Assembly: GCF_024508665.1 (NCBI RefSeq)
Contig: NZ_JANINP010000002.1
Coordinates: 348,598 to 412,597 of the forward strand
DNA: 64,000 bases
DNA from: Sphingomonas sp.
GTDB taxonomy: Bacteria; Pseudomonadota; Alphaproteobacteria; Sphingomonadales; Sphingomonadaceae
Direction of reading: 5' to 3'
Shown: positions 45,185 to 53,138 of the stretch, in pieces
Layout of the letters: each line of letters opens with the position of its first letter
Position numbering within the stretch: the stretch's first letter is position 1
Notes under the pieces: model-generated
The model's input: only the letters and a program-made list of their open reading frames with translations
The model's database searches: none
Told to the model about the DNA's origin: nothing
Made by a program: the position numbers and the translations under genes

Positions 45185-45951
45185 CCCTGCACAGCCTGCC
45201 GGTCTTCCTCCGGCTGGCGGGACGGCCGGTGATGCTGATTGGCGAAGGCGAAAGTGCGGACGCGAAACGCCGCCTGCTGGAGCGTGCGGGAGCGACCGTC
45301 GTGGGCGAGCATGACGAAGCGGCGCTGGCGATCATCGCGCTCGACGCGCCCGAAGAGACAGTCGCGCGGCTCAAGGCGCGGGGCGTGCTGGTCAATGCGG
45401 TCGACCGATCCGATCTGTGCGACTTCACCTTGCCCGCGATCGTCGACCGGTCGCCGGTGATCGTCGCGATCGGTACGGGTGGGGCGTCGGCCGGATTGGC
45501 CGCGGCGCTGCGCCAGCGGCTGGAGACGATCCTGCCGGCATCGCTCGGCGACCTGGCCCAGGCGCTTCAGGCGGCGCGCGCGAGATTGCGTGAGCGCTTC
45601 CCGAAAGCGGACGAACGCCGCCGGGCTCTCGGCCGCGCGCTGAGCGAGGGCGGCGCCGTCGACCCTCTTCATGCAAGCGCCGCGCAGGTCGAGGACTGGC
45701 TGACGACACCCGTTTTCCCCGAGCGTGCCGAAGGCCATGCGGTCAGGCTTGCCTTGTCGTCCCCGGACCCCGACGACCTCACCTTGCGCCAGGCGCGCCT
45801 GCTCGCCCAGGCCGATCGGGTGGTGCACACGTCCGACGTCCCGACCGCGATCCTCGACCGCGCGCGCGCCGACGCGCCGCGGATCGTTTCGGTTGCGCCG
45901 CCCGTTGATCCGGCAGAAGGACTGACCGTGTTTGTGGAGATCGCGCGATGA
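45181..45951 (+). CDS. Siroheme-synthase-like protein (precorrin-2 dehydrogenase domain plus short methyltransferase fragment)
   Basis: A 256-residue protein. Residues 1-150 match the CysG N-terminal half: HSLPVFLRLAGRPVMLIGEG (NAD-binding), VNAVDRSDLCDFTLPAIVDR, and IGTGGASAGLAAALRQRLE. This half oxidises precorrin-2 and inserts iron to make siroheme. Residues about 185-240 (DPDDLTLRQARLLAQADRVV) resemble only the first part of a uroporphyrinogen-III methyltransferase, ending before its active core. A separate methyltransferase would be needed elsewhere. NAD-loop glycines are also reduced (GEGES for GGGxVA). GTG start overlaps the lysA stop; the end overlaps zntB (ATGA). Confidence 0.82.
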   Translation: MTLHSLPVFLRLAGRPVMLIGEGESADAKRRLLERAGATVVGEHDEAALAIIALDAPEETVARLKARGVLVNAVDRSDLCDFTLPAIVDRSPVIVAIGTGGASAGLAAALRQRLETILPASLGDLAQALQAARARLRERFPKADERRRALGRALSEGGAVDPLHASAAQVEDWLTTPVFPERAEGHAVRLALSSPDPDDLTLRQARLLAQADRVVHTSDVPTAILDRARADAPRIVSVAPPVDPAEGLTVFVEIAR

Positions 45952-46904
45952 GCGGCTTTGCCTATCATGTCGATGAAAGCGGCCAGGCGACGCGCTGCGA
46001 GATCAAACAGGCGCTCGACATCGACCACGGCTTCGTCTGGGTCCATCTGACGACCAATAACGAACATGCCCAGGCCTGGCTGTCGGATGTCGCCAAGCTC
46101 GACGATTATCTGGTCGACGCGCTGACCGCGACCGAGACGCGCCCGCGCTGCGAGCAGTTCGGCGAAGGCGCGCTGCTCAATATGCGCGGGCGGTCCGACG
46201 ACGAAATGGTCTCGTCCGACCCGCTCGCCTCGGTGCGGATTTGGGCAGTCGCGGGGCGCGTGATCTCGGTCACCCGCAAGACGCTCAAGGCGATCAAGCT
46301 GGTCGAAGAATGCGTCGAGGCCGGCCAGGTCCGCGATCCCGGCGACCTGATCACCGAATTCGCCACCGCGATCACCAGCGATCTCGACCCCGATGTCGCG
46401 CAATTGGGCGACGATCTCGACGAATGCGAGACCTCGCTCGACAATGAGAAGATTTTCGAATTGCGGCGCACCGTCACGCGCGTGCGCGTCCAGTCGATCG
46501 GCTATCGCCGCTTCCTGGCGCCGCAGCGCACCGCGCTCGAGAAGCTCAGTACGCTGCAGGTCGGCTGGCTGGGGGACGACGACCGCCTGCATCTGTCGGC
46601 CGCCGCCGACCGCGCCGCGCGCATGGCCGAGGAATTGGAGAGCATCCGCGAACGCTCGGCGCTGACCCATGAAGCGCTGACCGATCTACGCGCCGAACAG
46701 ATCGACCAGCGCGCGCTGATCATCTCGATCGTCGCGATGATCTTCCTGCCGCTGACCTTCCTGACCGGGCTGTACGGGATGAATGTGCGGGGGCTGTGGC
46801 TCGCCGACCGGCCTTGGGCGTTCGACGCGATCATCGGGATTTGCGTGCTGACGGCGGTGAGTGTGACGACCTATTTCGTGCGGCGGCATTGGTTGCGGGG
46901 CTGA
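45948..46904 (+). CDS. zntB: CorA/ZntB-type divalent metal transporter
   Basis: A 318-residue inner-membrane protein. It has a large N-terminal cytoplasmic domain with a long helical stretch (about 130-250) and two C-terminal membrane segments. The hallmark GMN (277-279, in GLYGMNV) follows the first one. CorA-family pentamers carry Mg2+ or Zn2+; the ZntB-type N-terminus (GFVWVHLTTNNEHAQAWL) supports zinc. It starts in an ATGA overlap with the siroheme gene and is followed 19 bp later by the PLP enzyme gene. Confidence 0.88.
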   Translation: MSGFAYHVDESGQATRCEIKQALDIDHGFVWVHLTTNNEHAQAWLSDVAKLDDYLVDALTATETRPRCEQFGEGALLNMRGRSDDEMVSSDPLASVRIWAVAGRVISVTRKTLKAIKLVEECVEAGQVRDPGDLITEFATAITSDLDPDVAQLGDDLDECETSLDNEKIFELRRTVTRVRVQSIGYRRFLAPQRTALEKLSTLQVGWLGDDDRLHLSAAADRAARMAEELESIRERSALTHEALTDLRAEQIDQRALIISIVAMIFLPLTFLTGLYGMNVRGLWLADRPWAFDAIIGICVLTAVSVTTYFVRRHWLRG

Positions 46905-46923
46905 GGCGCGACGGAGACGATAC

Positions 46924-47958
46924 ATGCTCGCTGAGATGAAAAGCCGGCTGGATGCCTTCCCGCGTTTTCGGCTGCTCGACGGACCGACGCCGATCCAGCG
47001 GCTCGCTCGCCTGGAGCAAGTACTGGGCACGGCGACGGGCGGCGCGCGTCTGTGGGTCAAGCGCGACGACGTCATGGGCGTGGGCGGCGGCGGCAACAAG
47101 CTCCGCAAATTGGAATTCCTGATCGGTGAAGCGACCGCGCAGGGTTGCGACACGTTCATCACCACCGGCGGCCTGCAGTCGAACCACGCGCGGCAAAGCG
47201 CGGCCGCCGCGGCGCGCGCCGGCCTATCCTGCGAATTGATGCTGAGCGACGTCGTGCCGCGCCATGATCCGGCCTATCGGACCAACGGCAATCTGCTGCT
47301 CGACGATCTGTTCGGCGCGACGGTGCATCGACTGCCAGGTGATGTAGACGCACTCGCGGCGGCGCATTCGCGTGCCGGGGAGATCGCGCGCGACGGACGC
47401 AAGGCCTATGTCGTCGGCAGCGGCGGGTCATCGCCGCTCGGATGCCTGGGCTATGCGGTCTGCGCGGCGGAAATCCTGGACGAAGAGCAAGCCGCCGGCC
47501 GCCGCTTCGCGGCGATCGTCGTCCCGAACGGCAGTTCCGGCACCCATGCCGGCCTCGCCGCGGGCTTGTGCGCCGCGGGTGACGATCCGCGCCGCGTCCT
47601 GTCGTTCACGGTGCTGGCGCCGCTCGACAAAGCAATTGCAGAGACGCGCCGCCTGGCCACCGCGGCGCTTCCGCTGATCGCGCCGGAGCGGACGCTGGCG
47701 GACGATGCGATCCACATCGACGCGTCCCAGCGCGGTGAAGCCTATGGCATTCCGACCGGCGCAATGGTCGACGCCGTGCGGACGCTCGCGCGGAGCGAGG
47801 GCTTGCTGCTCGACCCGGTCTATAGCGGCAAGGCTTTCGCCGGCTTGCTCGCCGGGATGCATGATGGCCGGTGGGAGGGCCGCGACGTCCTGTTCGTGAT
47901 GACGGGCGGCACCCCTGGACTGTTCGCCTATCGGGACGCCATCGCGAGCGCCGATTAA
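46924..47958 (+). CDS. D-cysteine desulfhydrase / ACC-deaminase-like PLP enzyme
   Basis: A 344-residue cytoplasmic fold-type II PLP enzyme. The PLP Lys59 is in GVGGGGNKLRKLEF and the catalytic TTGGLQSNHARQ follows. The phosphate-binding loop is in GSSGTHAGLAAG, and the family C-terminal VFVMTGGTPGLF block is complete except for a Leu in place of the first Val. Relatives are D-cysteine desulfhydrase, ACC deaminase and L-cysteate sulfo-lyase; the Ser-Asn-His triad region fits all. D-cysteine breakdown to pyruvate, sulfide and ammonia is the likeliest. The ATG at 46924 has GGAG eight bases upstream. It is the last gene of the argH operon side; it converges on the response regulator with 13 bp between stops. 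Confidence 0.87.
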   Translation: MLAEMKSRLDAFPRFRLLDGPTPIQRLARLEQVLGTATGGARLWVKRDDVMGVGGGGNKLRKLEFLIGEATAQGCDTFITTGGLQSNHARQSAAAAARAGLSCELMLSDVVPRHDPAYRTNGNLLLDDLFGATVHRLPGDVDALAAAHSRAGEIARDGRKAYVVGSGGSSPLGCLGYAVCAAEILDEEQAAGRRFAAIVVPNGSSGTHAGLAAGLCAAGDDPRRVLSFTVLAPLDKAIAETRRLATAALPLIAPERTLADDAIHIDASQRGEAYGIPTGAMVDAVRTLARSEGLLLDPVYSGKAFAGLLAGMHDGRWEGRDVLFVMTGGTPGLFAYRDAIASAD

Positions 47959-47971
47959 AGCGGTCGAGCCC

Positions 47972-48532
47972 TCAAGCCCTAAGCCGCTCGACCTCGTCGT
48001 GCAGCGCCTGGATCGACAGGATCAGCCGTTGGCGGTCCGCGCGGATGTCGGCAAGTTCGGCGCGGGCTTCGCCCAATTCCATCGCGCGCGCGGCGATACG
48101 GGCATCGAGCGCGGCGTTCGATCGCTTGAGGTCGCTGACACGGCGGGCGCGGGCGAGCGTGCGTTCGATGCGGGCGTGCAGCACGTCGAAATCGAACGGC
48201 TTGGCGACATGGTCGTCGGCGCCCGCGGCAAGCGCCTGGACGGCCGTTTCGGGATCGCTGCGCCCAGTGACGACGATGACCGGCAAGTCGACGGTTTCGA
48301 GCCGCGAGCGCAGTTCGGCCAGCACCTGAAGTCCGCTCACCCCGGGCATCATCAAGTCGAGCAGGACGAGATCGAAACCGCGCGCGGCGATCAGGTCGAG
48401 CGCTTCCGCACCATTATCGGCAAGCGCGGTCAGATAGCCGAAATGCGTCAGCCGCTTGCCAATGACGTTCAAATTGGTGCGGCTGTCGTCGACCACCAGG
48501 ATCGTGCGGACGGGTCGGTGCAGATCGGCCAT
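47972..48532 (-). CDS. Response regulator with C-terminal coiled coil
   Basis: A 186-residue cytoplasmic protein. A CheY-like receiver domain (about 8-130) shows the acidic pair Asp15-Asp16, phospho-acceptor Asp59 in LLDLMMPG, Thr89 and Lys111 in AKPF. The tail (about 130-186) is a helical heptad-like segment (SDLKRSNAALDARIAARAM) rather than a DNA-binding or output enzyme domain. Output is thus likely by protein contact, perhaps with the flagellar system whose operon ends just upstream (fliS, 122 bp away). The ribosome site AAGGAAGG is good but can pair in a hairpin (48534-48557). Confidence 0.88.
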   Translation of the reverse strand: MADLHRPVRTILVVDDSRTNLNVIGKRLTHFGYLTALADNGAEALDLIAARGFDLVLLDLMMPGVSGLQVLAELRSRLETVDLPVIVVTGRSDPETAVQALAAGADDHVAKPFDFDVLHARIERTLARARRVSDLKRSNAALDARIAARAMELGEARAELADIRADRQRLILSIQALHDEVERLRA

Positions 48533-48533
48533 T

Positions 48534-48557
48534 GGGTCCTTCCTTTTGAAGGGACCC
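48534..48557 (-). promoter_or_regulatory. Hairpin covering the ribosome site of the response regulator
   Basis: On the minus strand GGGTCC-C-TTC, AAAA, GGA-A-GGACCC forms six pairs, a C/A mismatch and about three more pairs. The AAGGAAGG ribosome site lies in the loop and 3' arm, and the ATG begins one base after the stem. It could lower translation unless opened. Confidence 0.45.
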
Positions 48558-48631
48558 TAAGCCGGAGCAGGTCACAAAAGGGTTAATGGCGTGGCAAGCA
48601 TGTTTCGTTGTCACGGCGCCGGCCCGCGGCC

Positions 48632-48650
48632 GTTTCAGCTCCGCTGAAAC
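48632..48650 (-). terminator. Hairpin after fliS
   Basis: A perfect 8-bp stem (GTTTCAGC with GCTGAAAC) and a 3-base loop start 5 bp past the fliS stop. There is no T-run; GC-rich sequence follows on the minus strand. Confidence 0.45.
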
Positions 48651-48654
48651 CAAA

Positions 48655-49056
48655 TCAGCCGCGGCGCGCCTGGGCCCAGGCCTGCGCGATTTCCTCGAGA
48701 TTTGACGCGACTTCGAGGAACGGCTGCGCCTCGTGTCCCACGCTGGCATCGATGATCGCGTTGCGCGCGCCGCGATAGAGCCTCGCGAGCGTGTGCGAAA
48801 CCTCGCCGCCCTGGTCGAAATCGAGCCCAGCCTCGAGCGCGAACAGGATGGCGGTGGCCCGCGTGATCTTCTCGCTCTTCAGCGCGTAATTCTGGTTTTC
48901 GGTAGCATGCGCGGCGACGCGCAGCGCGCGAACCAGTTCCTCATAGAGCAATTGCACCAGCGCCGGGCCGTCGGCCTCGCCGGTGCGGCCGACCAGATCG
49001 ATCTGGCGATAGGTCGCCTCGGGGTCGCCGCGCAGCGCGGTCGCGTAGCCGGCCAT
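48655..49056 (-). CDS. fliS: Flagellar export chaperone FliS
   Basis: A 133-residue, all-helical cytoplasmic protein. FliS binds the C-terminus of flagellin, stops premature polymerisation and delivers it to the export gate. Family features are YRQIDLVGRTGEADGPALVQ followed by LLYEELVRALR, KITRATAILFALEAGLDF and the LYRGARNAIIDASV segment. The length is as expected. The ATG shares one base with the fliD stop (TGATG), so the two are translationally coupled. Flagellin itself is not in the window. Confidence 0.9.
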   Translation of the reverse strand: MAGYATALRGDPEATYRQIDLVGRTGEADGPALVQLLYEELVRALRVAAHATENQNYALKSEKITRATAILFALEAGLDFDQGGEVSHTLARLYRGARNAIIDASVGHEAQPFLEVASNLEEIAQAWAQARRG

Positions 49057-50573
49057 CAGTTGCTGCCCTTCGACCAGGCATCGATCTGCGACTTGAGGAA
49101 TGCCTGGGTCGATTTGTAGGCCGCCACCTTCGCGTTCATGCTGGCGAATTGCTGGGTCAGCCGGGTCTTCATCTGGTCCGATTGGTCGGACAGATCGTCC
49201 TTCGCCTTCGACACGTTCGATTGCTGCTGGGTATAGCGCGTCAGCGAGGCGCCGAGACCGTACAGCGTGCTGGTCGAGGTCAGCGAGATGCCATTCATCG
49301 CCGCGGTGATGCCGTCCGAACTCGAGGTCGAGAAGGAGAACATCGCCTCGACCGAGGCCGGATAATTGTTGAGCGCGTTGGTCACCCCGGCATCGTCGAC
49401 CGACAAGGTACCGTCGCGATTGGTCTTGATGCCGATCTCACCCAGGGTCGTCGGCGTGCCGGCCGCCGCGCCCGACAGCAACGTCCGCGTCGTCAGCGTG
49501 CGCAGCGAATTGATCAGCCCGCGCGCCGCAGTGTCGTTCTTGAGCGGGCCGTTCTGGGGGTCGATCTGGGTGTTGATGGTGTTCAACACCTCATTGTAGC
49601 TGTCGACGAAGTCGGTGATCGCCTGTTTCAAGGCGTCGGTCGGCGAGCTCGCCGTCAGCGACACCGCGACCGGGCTGGTACCGGTCAATTGCAGCTTCAC
49701 CCCGGTGATCAGGTCGGTAATCGTGTTCGACGCGCGCTCGACCGACACGCCGTCGACGGTCAGCTTGGCGTTCTGCGCGACCGAGGACATCTTGGTCCCA
49801 GTCGCGCCGACGCCGACGTTGAACTGGGCAAGGTTGCCGGTCGGATCGGTCGTCGCGGCGAGGGTGAAGGCTTGCGCCTGGCCCGTCGCTCCCTTGAGCG
49901 AGAGATAGGCCTTGCCGTCGACATCGGTGACGACCGAGGCGGTGACGCCGGCCTTCTTGGCGTTGATCGCGGCGGCGATGCCGTCGAGGCTCGAATCGGT
50001 CAGGTCGATCGTCACCGCAGTGCCGGCACCGGCGGTGAAGCCGGTCATCTGGGTGCCGTCGGCGGAATAGGTCGCGCTGCCCAGGGTCAGCGTCAGCTGG
50101 CCCGATCCGATCACCGCGGTGCGGTCGGCGACCGCGACCTGCGTGGTCGCGACCTGCGCGCTGGCGAGTTGGCTGACGGTAATCGACGACGTCAGGCCGT
50201 TCAGCGCGGCGCCGGTCTGCGCGCTCGCGGTCAGCACGTTGTTGTTCGAGCTTTGCGGCTGCGACTGCAAGGTACCGTTAGTGGTCAGCGTCTTGAGCGC
50301 GGTGGCGAATTGCTGGATCGTGCTCTTGAGCGTCGACACGCCCGAAATCTGCGCGGTCAGCGCGTCGGACTGAGCGGTCAGGGCATCGGTCTTGGTCGCG
50401 AATTGCGCCTGGACCAGCGACGTCACCAGCGAGGCGGTATCGACGCCGGATCCGGTCGACAGCGAGTTGAACAGCGCCTGCGCGGCCGAACCCATCACGC
50501 TCGAGGCCGACGGACTCGGCGTCGGGCTGGGTGTCGGGGTCGGGGTGCTCGTCGTCGAGCTGGTCGTCACCAT
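49056..50573 (-). CDS. fliD: Flagellar filament cap protein FliD
   Basis: A 505-residue secreted protein without signal peptide, exported by the flagellar system to cap the filament. The conserved N-terminal block (STGSGVDTASLVTSLV, about 39-54) and C-terminal helix (YTQQQSNVSKAKDDLSDQSD) are both present, with Thr/Ser/Ala/Val-rich D2-D3 domains between. Unusual is a 25-residue Pro/Thr/Ser-rich leader (TPTPTPSPTPSPSASS) before the conserved start. The ATG at 50573 with GGAG upstream supports this start; a shorter in-frame start at Met27 is the alternative. It is followed by fliS; 64 bp separate it from flhB. Confidence 0.92.
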   Translation of the reverse strand: MVTTSSTTSTPTPTPSPTPSPSASSVMGSAAQALFNSLSTGSGVDTASLVTSLVQAQFATKTDALTAQSDALTAQISGVSTLKSTIQQFATALKTLTTNGTLQSQPQSSNNNVLTASAQTGAALNGLTSSITVSQLASAQVATTQVAVADRTAVIGSGQLTLTLGSATYSADGTQMTGFTAGAGTAVTIDLTDSSLDGIAAAINAKKAGVTASVVTDVDGKAYLSLKGATGQAQAFTLAATTDPTGNLAQFNVGVGATGTKMSSVAQNAKLTVDGVSVERASNTITDLITGVKLQLTGTSPVAVSLTASSPTDALKQAITDFVDSYNEVLNTINTQIDPQNGPLKNDTAARGLINSLRTLTTRTLLSGAAAGTPTTLGEIGIKTNRDGTLSVDDAGVTNALNNYPASVEAMFSFSTSSSDGITAAMNGISLTSTSTLYGLGASLTRYTQQQSNVSKAKDDLSDQSDQMKTRLTQQFASMNAKVAAYKSTQAFLKSQIDAWSKGSN

Positions 50574-50637
50574 GATCGTTACTCCGCGCGCGTCAGATCG
50601 TGGAACGACCGGAGCGAAACGAATTTTAGGATTTTCC

Positions 50638-51765
50638 TCACGATTTGACGCCGTTTTCGTCGAAGCGCGCGGTGGTCGGCACCTCGATCGCCGGCGGCAT
50701 GGTGCCGGCACGCCGGTTGAGGCCGAACACGAAGGCCAGAACGGTGGCGACCGCCGGGTAGAGATCGTCGCGGATCTCCTGTCCTTCGCGGCTGGTATAA
50801 TAGACCGCGCGGGCGAGCGCCGGATATTCGAGGATCGGGATCTTCTCGTCCCCGGCGACGTCACGGATCGCCAGCGCGGTGATGCCGCGGCCCTTGGCCA
50901 CCACCACCGGCGCATTGTCGTTGACGCGATCATAGCGCAGCGCGACCGAGAAGTGAGTCGGGTTGGTCAGGATGACATCGGCAGTGGCGACCGCTTTCCT
51001 GACCGAGCGCCGGCTCATTTCGCGCTGGCGCTGGCGGAGATGTTGCTTGGCCTCGGGCGAGCCCTCGGTTTCCTTGTTCTCGTCGCGCACTTCCTGCTTG
51101 CTCATCCGGAGCTTGCCGAGCAGCCGGACGATCTGGATCGGCAGGTCGATGCCGGCGATCAGCACCAGCCCGCCCGCCATCGTGAACAGGATCCGCACGA
51201 ACGTCCCGCCGAGATGGCCGACCACCCCGGCGACATCCGAGGAGGTCGACATGCCCAGGGTCGGCTGCGCGGTCTTCCACATCAGCCAGGCGCCGATCGA
51301 TCCGAGCAGGGCTACCTTGAGCAGCGATTTGCCGAGCTCGATCCAGCCGTTGGGACCGACGATCCGCTTCAACCCCGATGCCGGATTGATGCGCGAGAAT
51401 TTGGGCTGGAGCAGCGATCCGTTGAAGCGAAACGAGCCGAGCCCGGCCTGGCTGAGCACGGCGGCGAGCATCGCGATCAGGAACAGCCCGCCGACCGTAG
51501 GCGCGAAGCCCAAGCCGGCCTGGATCAGCGGCCGCATCGGCGACCAATCCTCGATATCGGCGCGGCCGAAGCGGAAGCTGGCGGTCATCAGTCCTTCGCA
51601 CGCCTTGACCATTTGCGGCCCGAGCATCGCGATCCAGCCGCAGCCGGCGAGCACGATCAATGCGGTGGCAAATTCGCGCGATTTGAGGATTTCGCCGCGA
51701 TCGATCGCGTCCTTGCGCCGCTTGGCTGTTGGCGCTTCTGTCTTGTCGCCCTCGTACTCAGCCAT
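50638..51765 (-). CDS. flhB: Flagellar export switch protein FlhB
   Basis: A 375-residue inner-membrane protein of the export gate. Four membrane segments lie in the first 215 residues. The cytoplasmic domain has the autocleavage motif NPTH (268-271), which lets FlhB switch substrate class from hook to filament when FliK signals. The N-terminus DKTEAPTAKRRKDA is typical. The start shares a base with the fliR stop (TGATG). It is the last gene of the long fli run before fliD. Confidence 0.96.
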   Translation of the reverse strand: MAEYEGDKTEAPTAKRRKDAIDRGEILKSREFATALIVLAGCGWIAMLGPQMVKACEGLMTASFRFGRADIEDWSPMRPLIQAGLGFAPTVGGLFLIAMLAAVLSQAGLGSFRFNGSLLQPKFSRINPASGLKRIVGPNGWIELGKSLLKVALLGSIGAWLMWKTAQPTLGMSTSSDVAGVVGHLGGTFVRILFTMAGGLVLIAGIDLPIQIVRLLGKLRMSKQEVRDENKETEGSPEAKQHLRQRQREMSRRSVRKAVATADVILTNPTHFSVALRYDRVNDNAPVVVAKGRGITALAIRDVAGDEKIPILEYPALARAVYYTSREGQEIRDDLYPAVATVLAFVFGLNRRAGTMPPAIEVPTTARFDENGVKS

Positions 51766-52541
51766 CAGCCGAACACCAGGCTCTGCGCGGCATCGAGTCC
51801 TTCCTGGACGATGACGAGCATGTAATCACCCATGGCGGGCATCGCGAGCGCGAGCGCGACCACGCCGACCGCCAGGCTGGCTGGCAGGCCGATCGCGAAC
51901 AGGTTGAGGCTGGGCGCCGCGCGGCTGACCATACCGACGATCATGTTGAGGCAGAGCAGCAGGAAGCCGACCGGCAGCGCGAGCAGCAAACCGGCGGCGA
52001 AGGTATAGCCGCCGAAGAATGCGATGTCCTTGAGCCGGTCGGGCGACAGCCAGGCGCCGCCCGGCGGCAGCACCGCGTAGCTCCTCACGAGCATATCGAC
52101 CAGGACGAGGTGGCCGTTCACCGACAGGAACAGGAGCGTCATCAGCACCGACAGGAAATTGCCCAAAGCCGGAGTCGATCGCCCGTTCTGCGGGTCGATC
52201 GCCGAGGCGAAACCGATCCCCATCGAAGTGCCGATCACTTCGCTGGCGACGGCGGGGGCGGCGAAGGCGATCTGCAGGATGAAACCGATCGCGAGCCCGA
52301 TCAGCGCTTCGGCAACCGCACTCAGGATGGTGGCGATCGAGAAGAGCCCGGCCGGCGGGACGATCGGATGGACCGCCAGCACCAGCACGCCGATCGCGCC
52401 CGAGAGCGCGACGCGCACCGGCAACGGTACCGCCACCGCGCCGAACACCGGCGCCGCAACGAACGCCGCACCGATCCGGATCATCACGAAGAGCAGCGCC
52501 CAGAGCTGCGCCTCGATATTCAGGCCGAGGCCGAGCATCAT
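51765..52541 (-). CDS. fliR: Flagellar export gate protein FliR
   Basis: A 258-residue inner-membrane protein with about six hydrophobic segments, part of the FliP5-FliQ4-FliR1 gate. Recognisable blocks are FVMIRIGAAFVAAPVFG, IGTSMGIGFASAIDPQ and the late FAIGLPASLAVG. Two ATG codons (52541 and 52538) stand directly after GGGAGAGGGA, which is one arm of a perfect 10-bp hairpin of the palindromic element at 52542-52671, so its ribosome site is inside the repeat. The stop overlaps flhB. Confidence 0.95.
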   Translation of the reverse strand: MMLGLGLNIEAQLWALLFVMIRIGAAFVAAPVFGAVAVPLPVRVALSGAIGVLVLAVHPIVPPAGLFSIATILSAVAEALIGLAIGFILQIAFAAPAVASEVIGTSMGIGFASAIDPQNGRSTPALGNFLSVLMTLLFLSVNGHLVLVDMLVRSYAVLPPGGAWLSPDRLKDIAFFGGYTFAAGLLLALPVGFLLLCLNMIVGMVSRAAPSLNLFAIGLPASLAVGVVALALAMPAMGDYMLVIVQEGLDAAQSLVFG

Positions 52542-52671
52542 TCCCTCTCCCTTTGGGAGAGGGAGGGAGCCGCGGAGCGGCGGAAGGGTGAGGGCAGGGC
52601 AAGAAGACGGCCCTCACCCTTCCCACGCGCTGACGCGCGCGGGCCCCTTCCCTCTCCCAAAGGGAGAGGGA
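52542..52671. repeat. CCCTCTCCC-type palindromic element between fliQ and fliR
   Basis: A 23-bp hairpin (10-bp stem, 3-base loop) at 52542-52564 is repeated as an exact inverted copy at 52649-52671. Inner inverted arms of 12 bp lie at 52583-52594 and 52611-52622. It abuts the fliR ATG on one side and ends 6 bp from the fliQ stop on the other. Confidence 0.85.
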
Positions 52672-52677
52672 AATTCA

Positions 52678-52947
52678 TCACCGTACCAAATCCGGGATGC
52701 GCTGGAAGATGTCGATCGTGAAATCGGTCAGCAGGCCCATGATCAGGCCGCCGAAGATCAGCAGCGACAGCCCGACCACCGCCAGCTTGGGGACGAAGGT
52801 CAATGTCTGTTCGTTGATCGAGGTGGCTGCCTGGACCATGCCGAGGATCAGGCCGGCGAGCAAAGCCGGGATCAGAACCGGCGCGGCGGCGAGCGCCAGG
52901 ACCCACATGGTCTGGTCGGCCACGCCGATGAAATAGTCCGCGTCCAT
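52678..52947 (-). CDS. fliQ: Flagellar export gate protein FliQ
   Basis: An 89-residue inner-membrane protein with two hydrophobic segments, the usual FliQ form: VLALAAAPVLIPALLAGLIL and VVGLSLLIFGGLIMG, with the ATSINEQTLTFVPK loop between. The length is normal. It lies in the fliP-fliQ-fliR order, but 191 bp after fliP and 136 bp before fliR, both gaps being filled by palindromic repeats. Confidence 0.95.
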   Translation of the reverse strand: MDADYFIGVADQTMWVLALAAAPVLIPALLAGLILGMVQAATSINEQTLTFVPKLAVVGLSLLIFGGLIMGLLTDFTIDIFQRIPDLVR

Positions 52948-52974
52948 GGTTCAGTTGATCCAATTGGTTTTGTC

Positions 52975-53045
52975 GTCACCCCAGCGGAAGCTGGGGTCTC
53001 GTGCCGTATTTCCCCACATGAGATGCCAGCTTTCGCTGGCATGAC
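52975..53045. repeat. REP-like inverted pair between fliP and fliQ
   Basis: Two 25-bp units in inverted orientation (52975-52999 and 53021-53045) are separated by 21 bp. Each contains a perfect 8-bp hairpin (ACCCCAGC-GGAA-GCTGGGGT and ATGCCAGC-TTTC-GCTGGCAT). The unit GTCACCCCAGCGGAAGCTGG matches that of 7082-7151 allowing A/G and T/C exchanges. Confidence 0.75.
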
Positions 53046-53138
53046 GGCTGGGGGAAAGCCGCGGTGCGGGCATCGGGCTCGAAACGGGGCGCGGTGGTGC
53101 GCGGAACGGATTCGGCGCGGGCGGCGGACAGGCCGGCA

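Noticed and set aside
50574..50637. A sigma-28 promoter before fliD
   Set aside because: TAAAATTC is present on the minus strand but no GCCGATAA-like element follows at the right distance.
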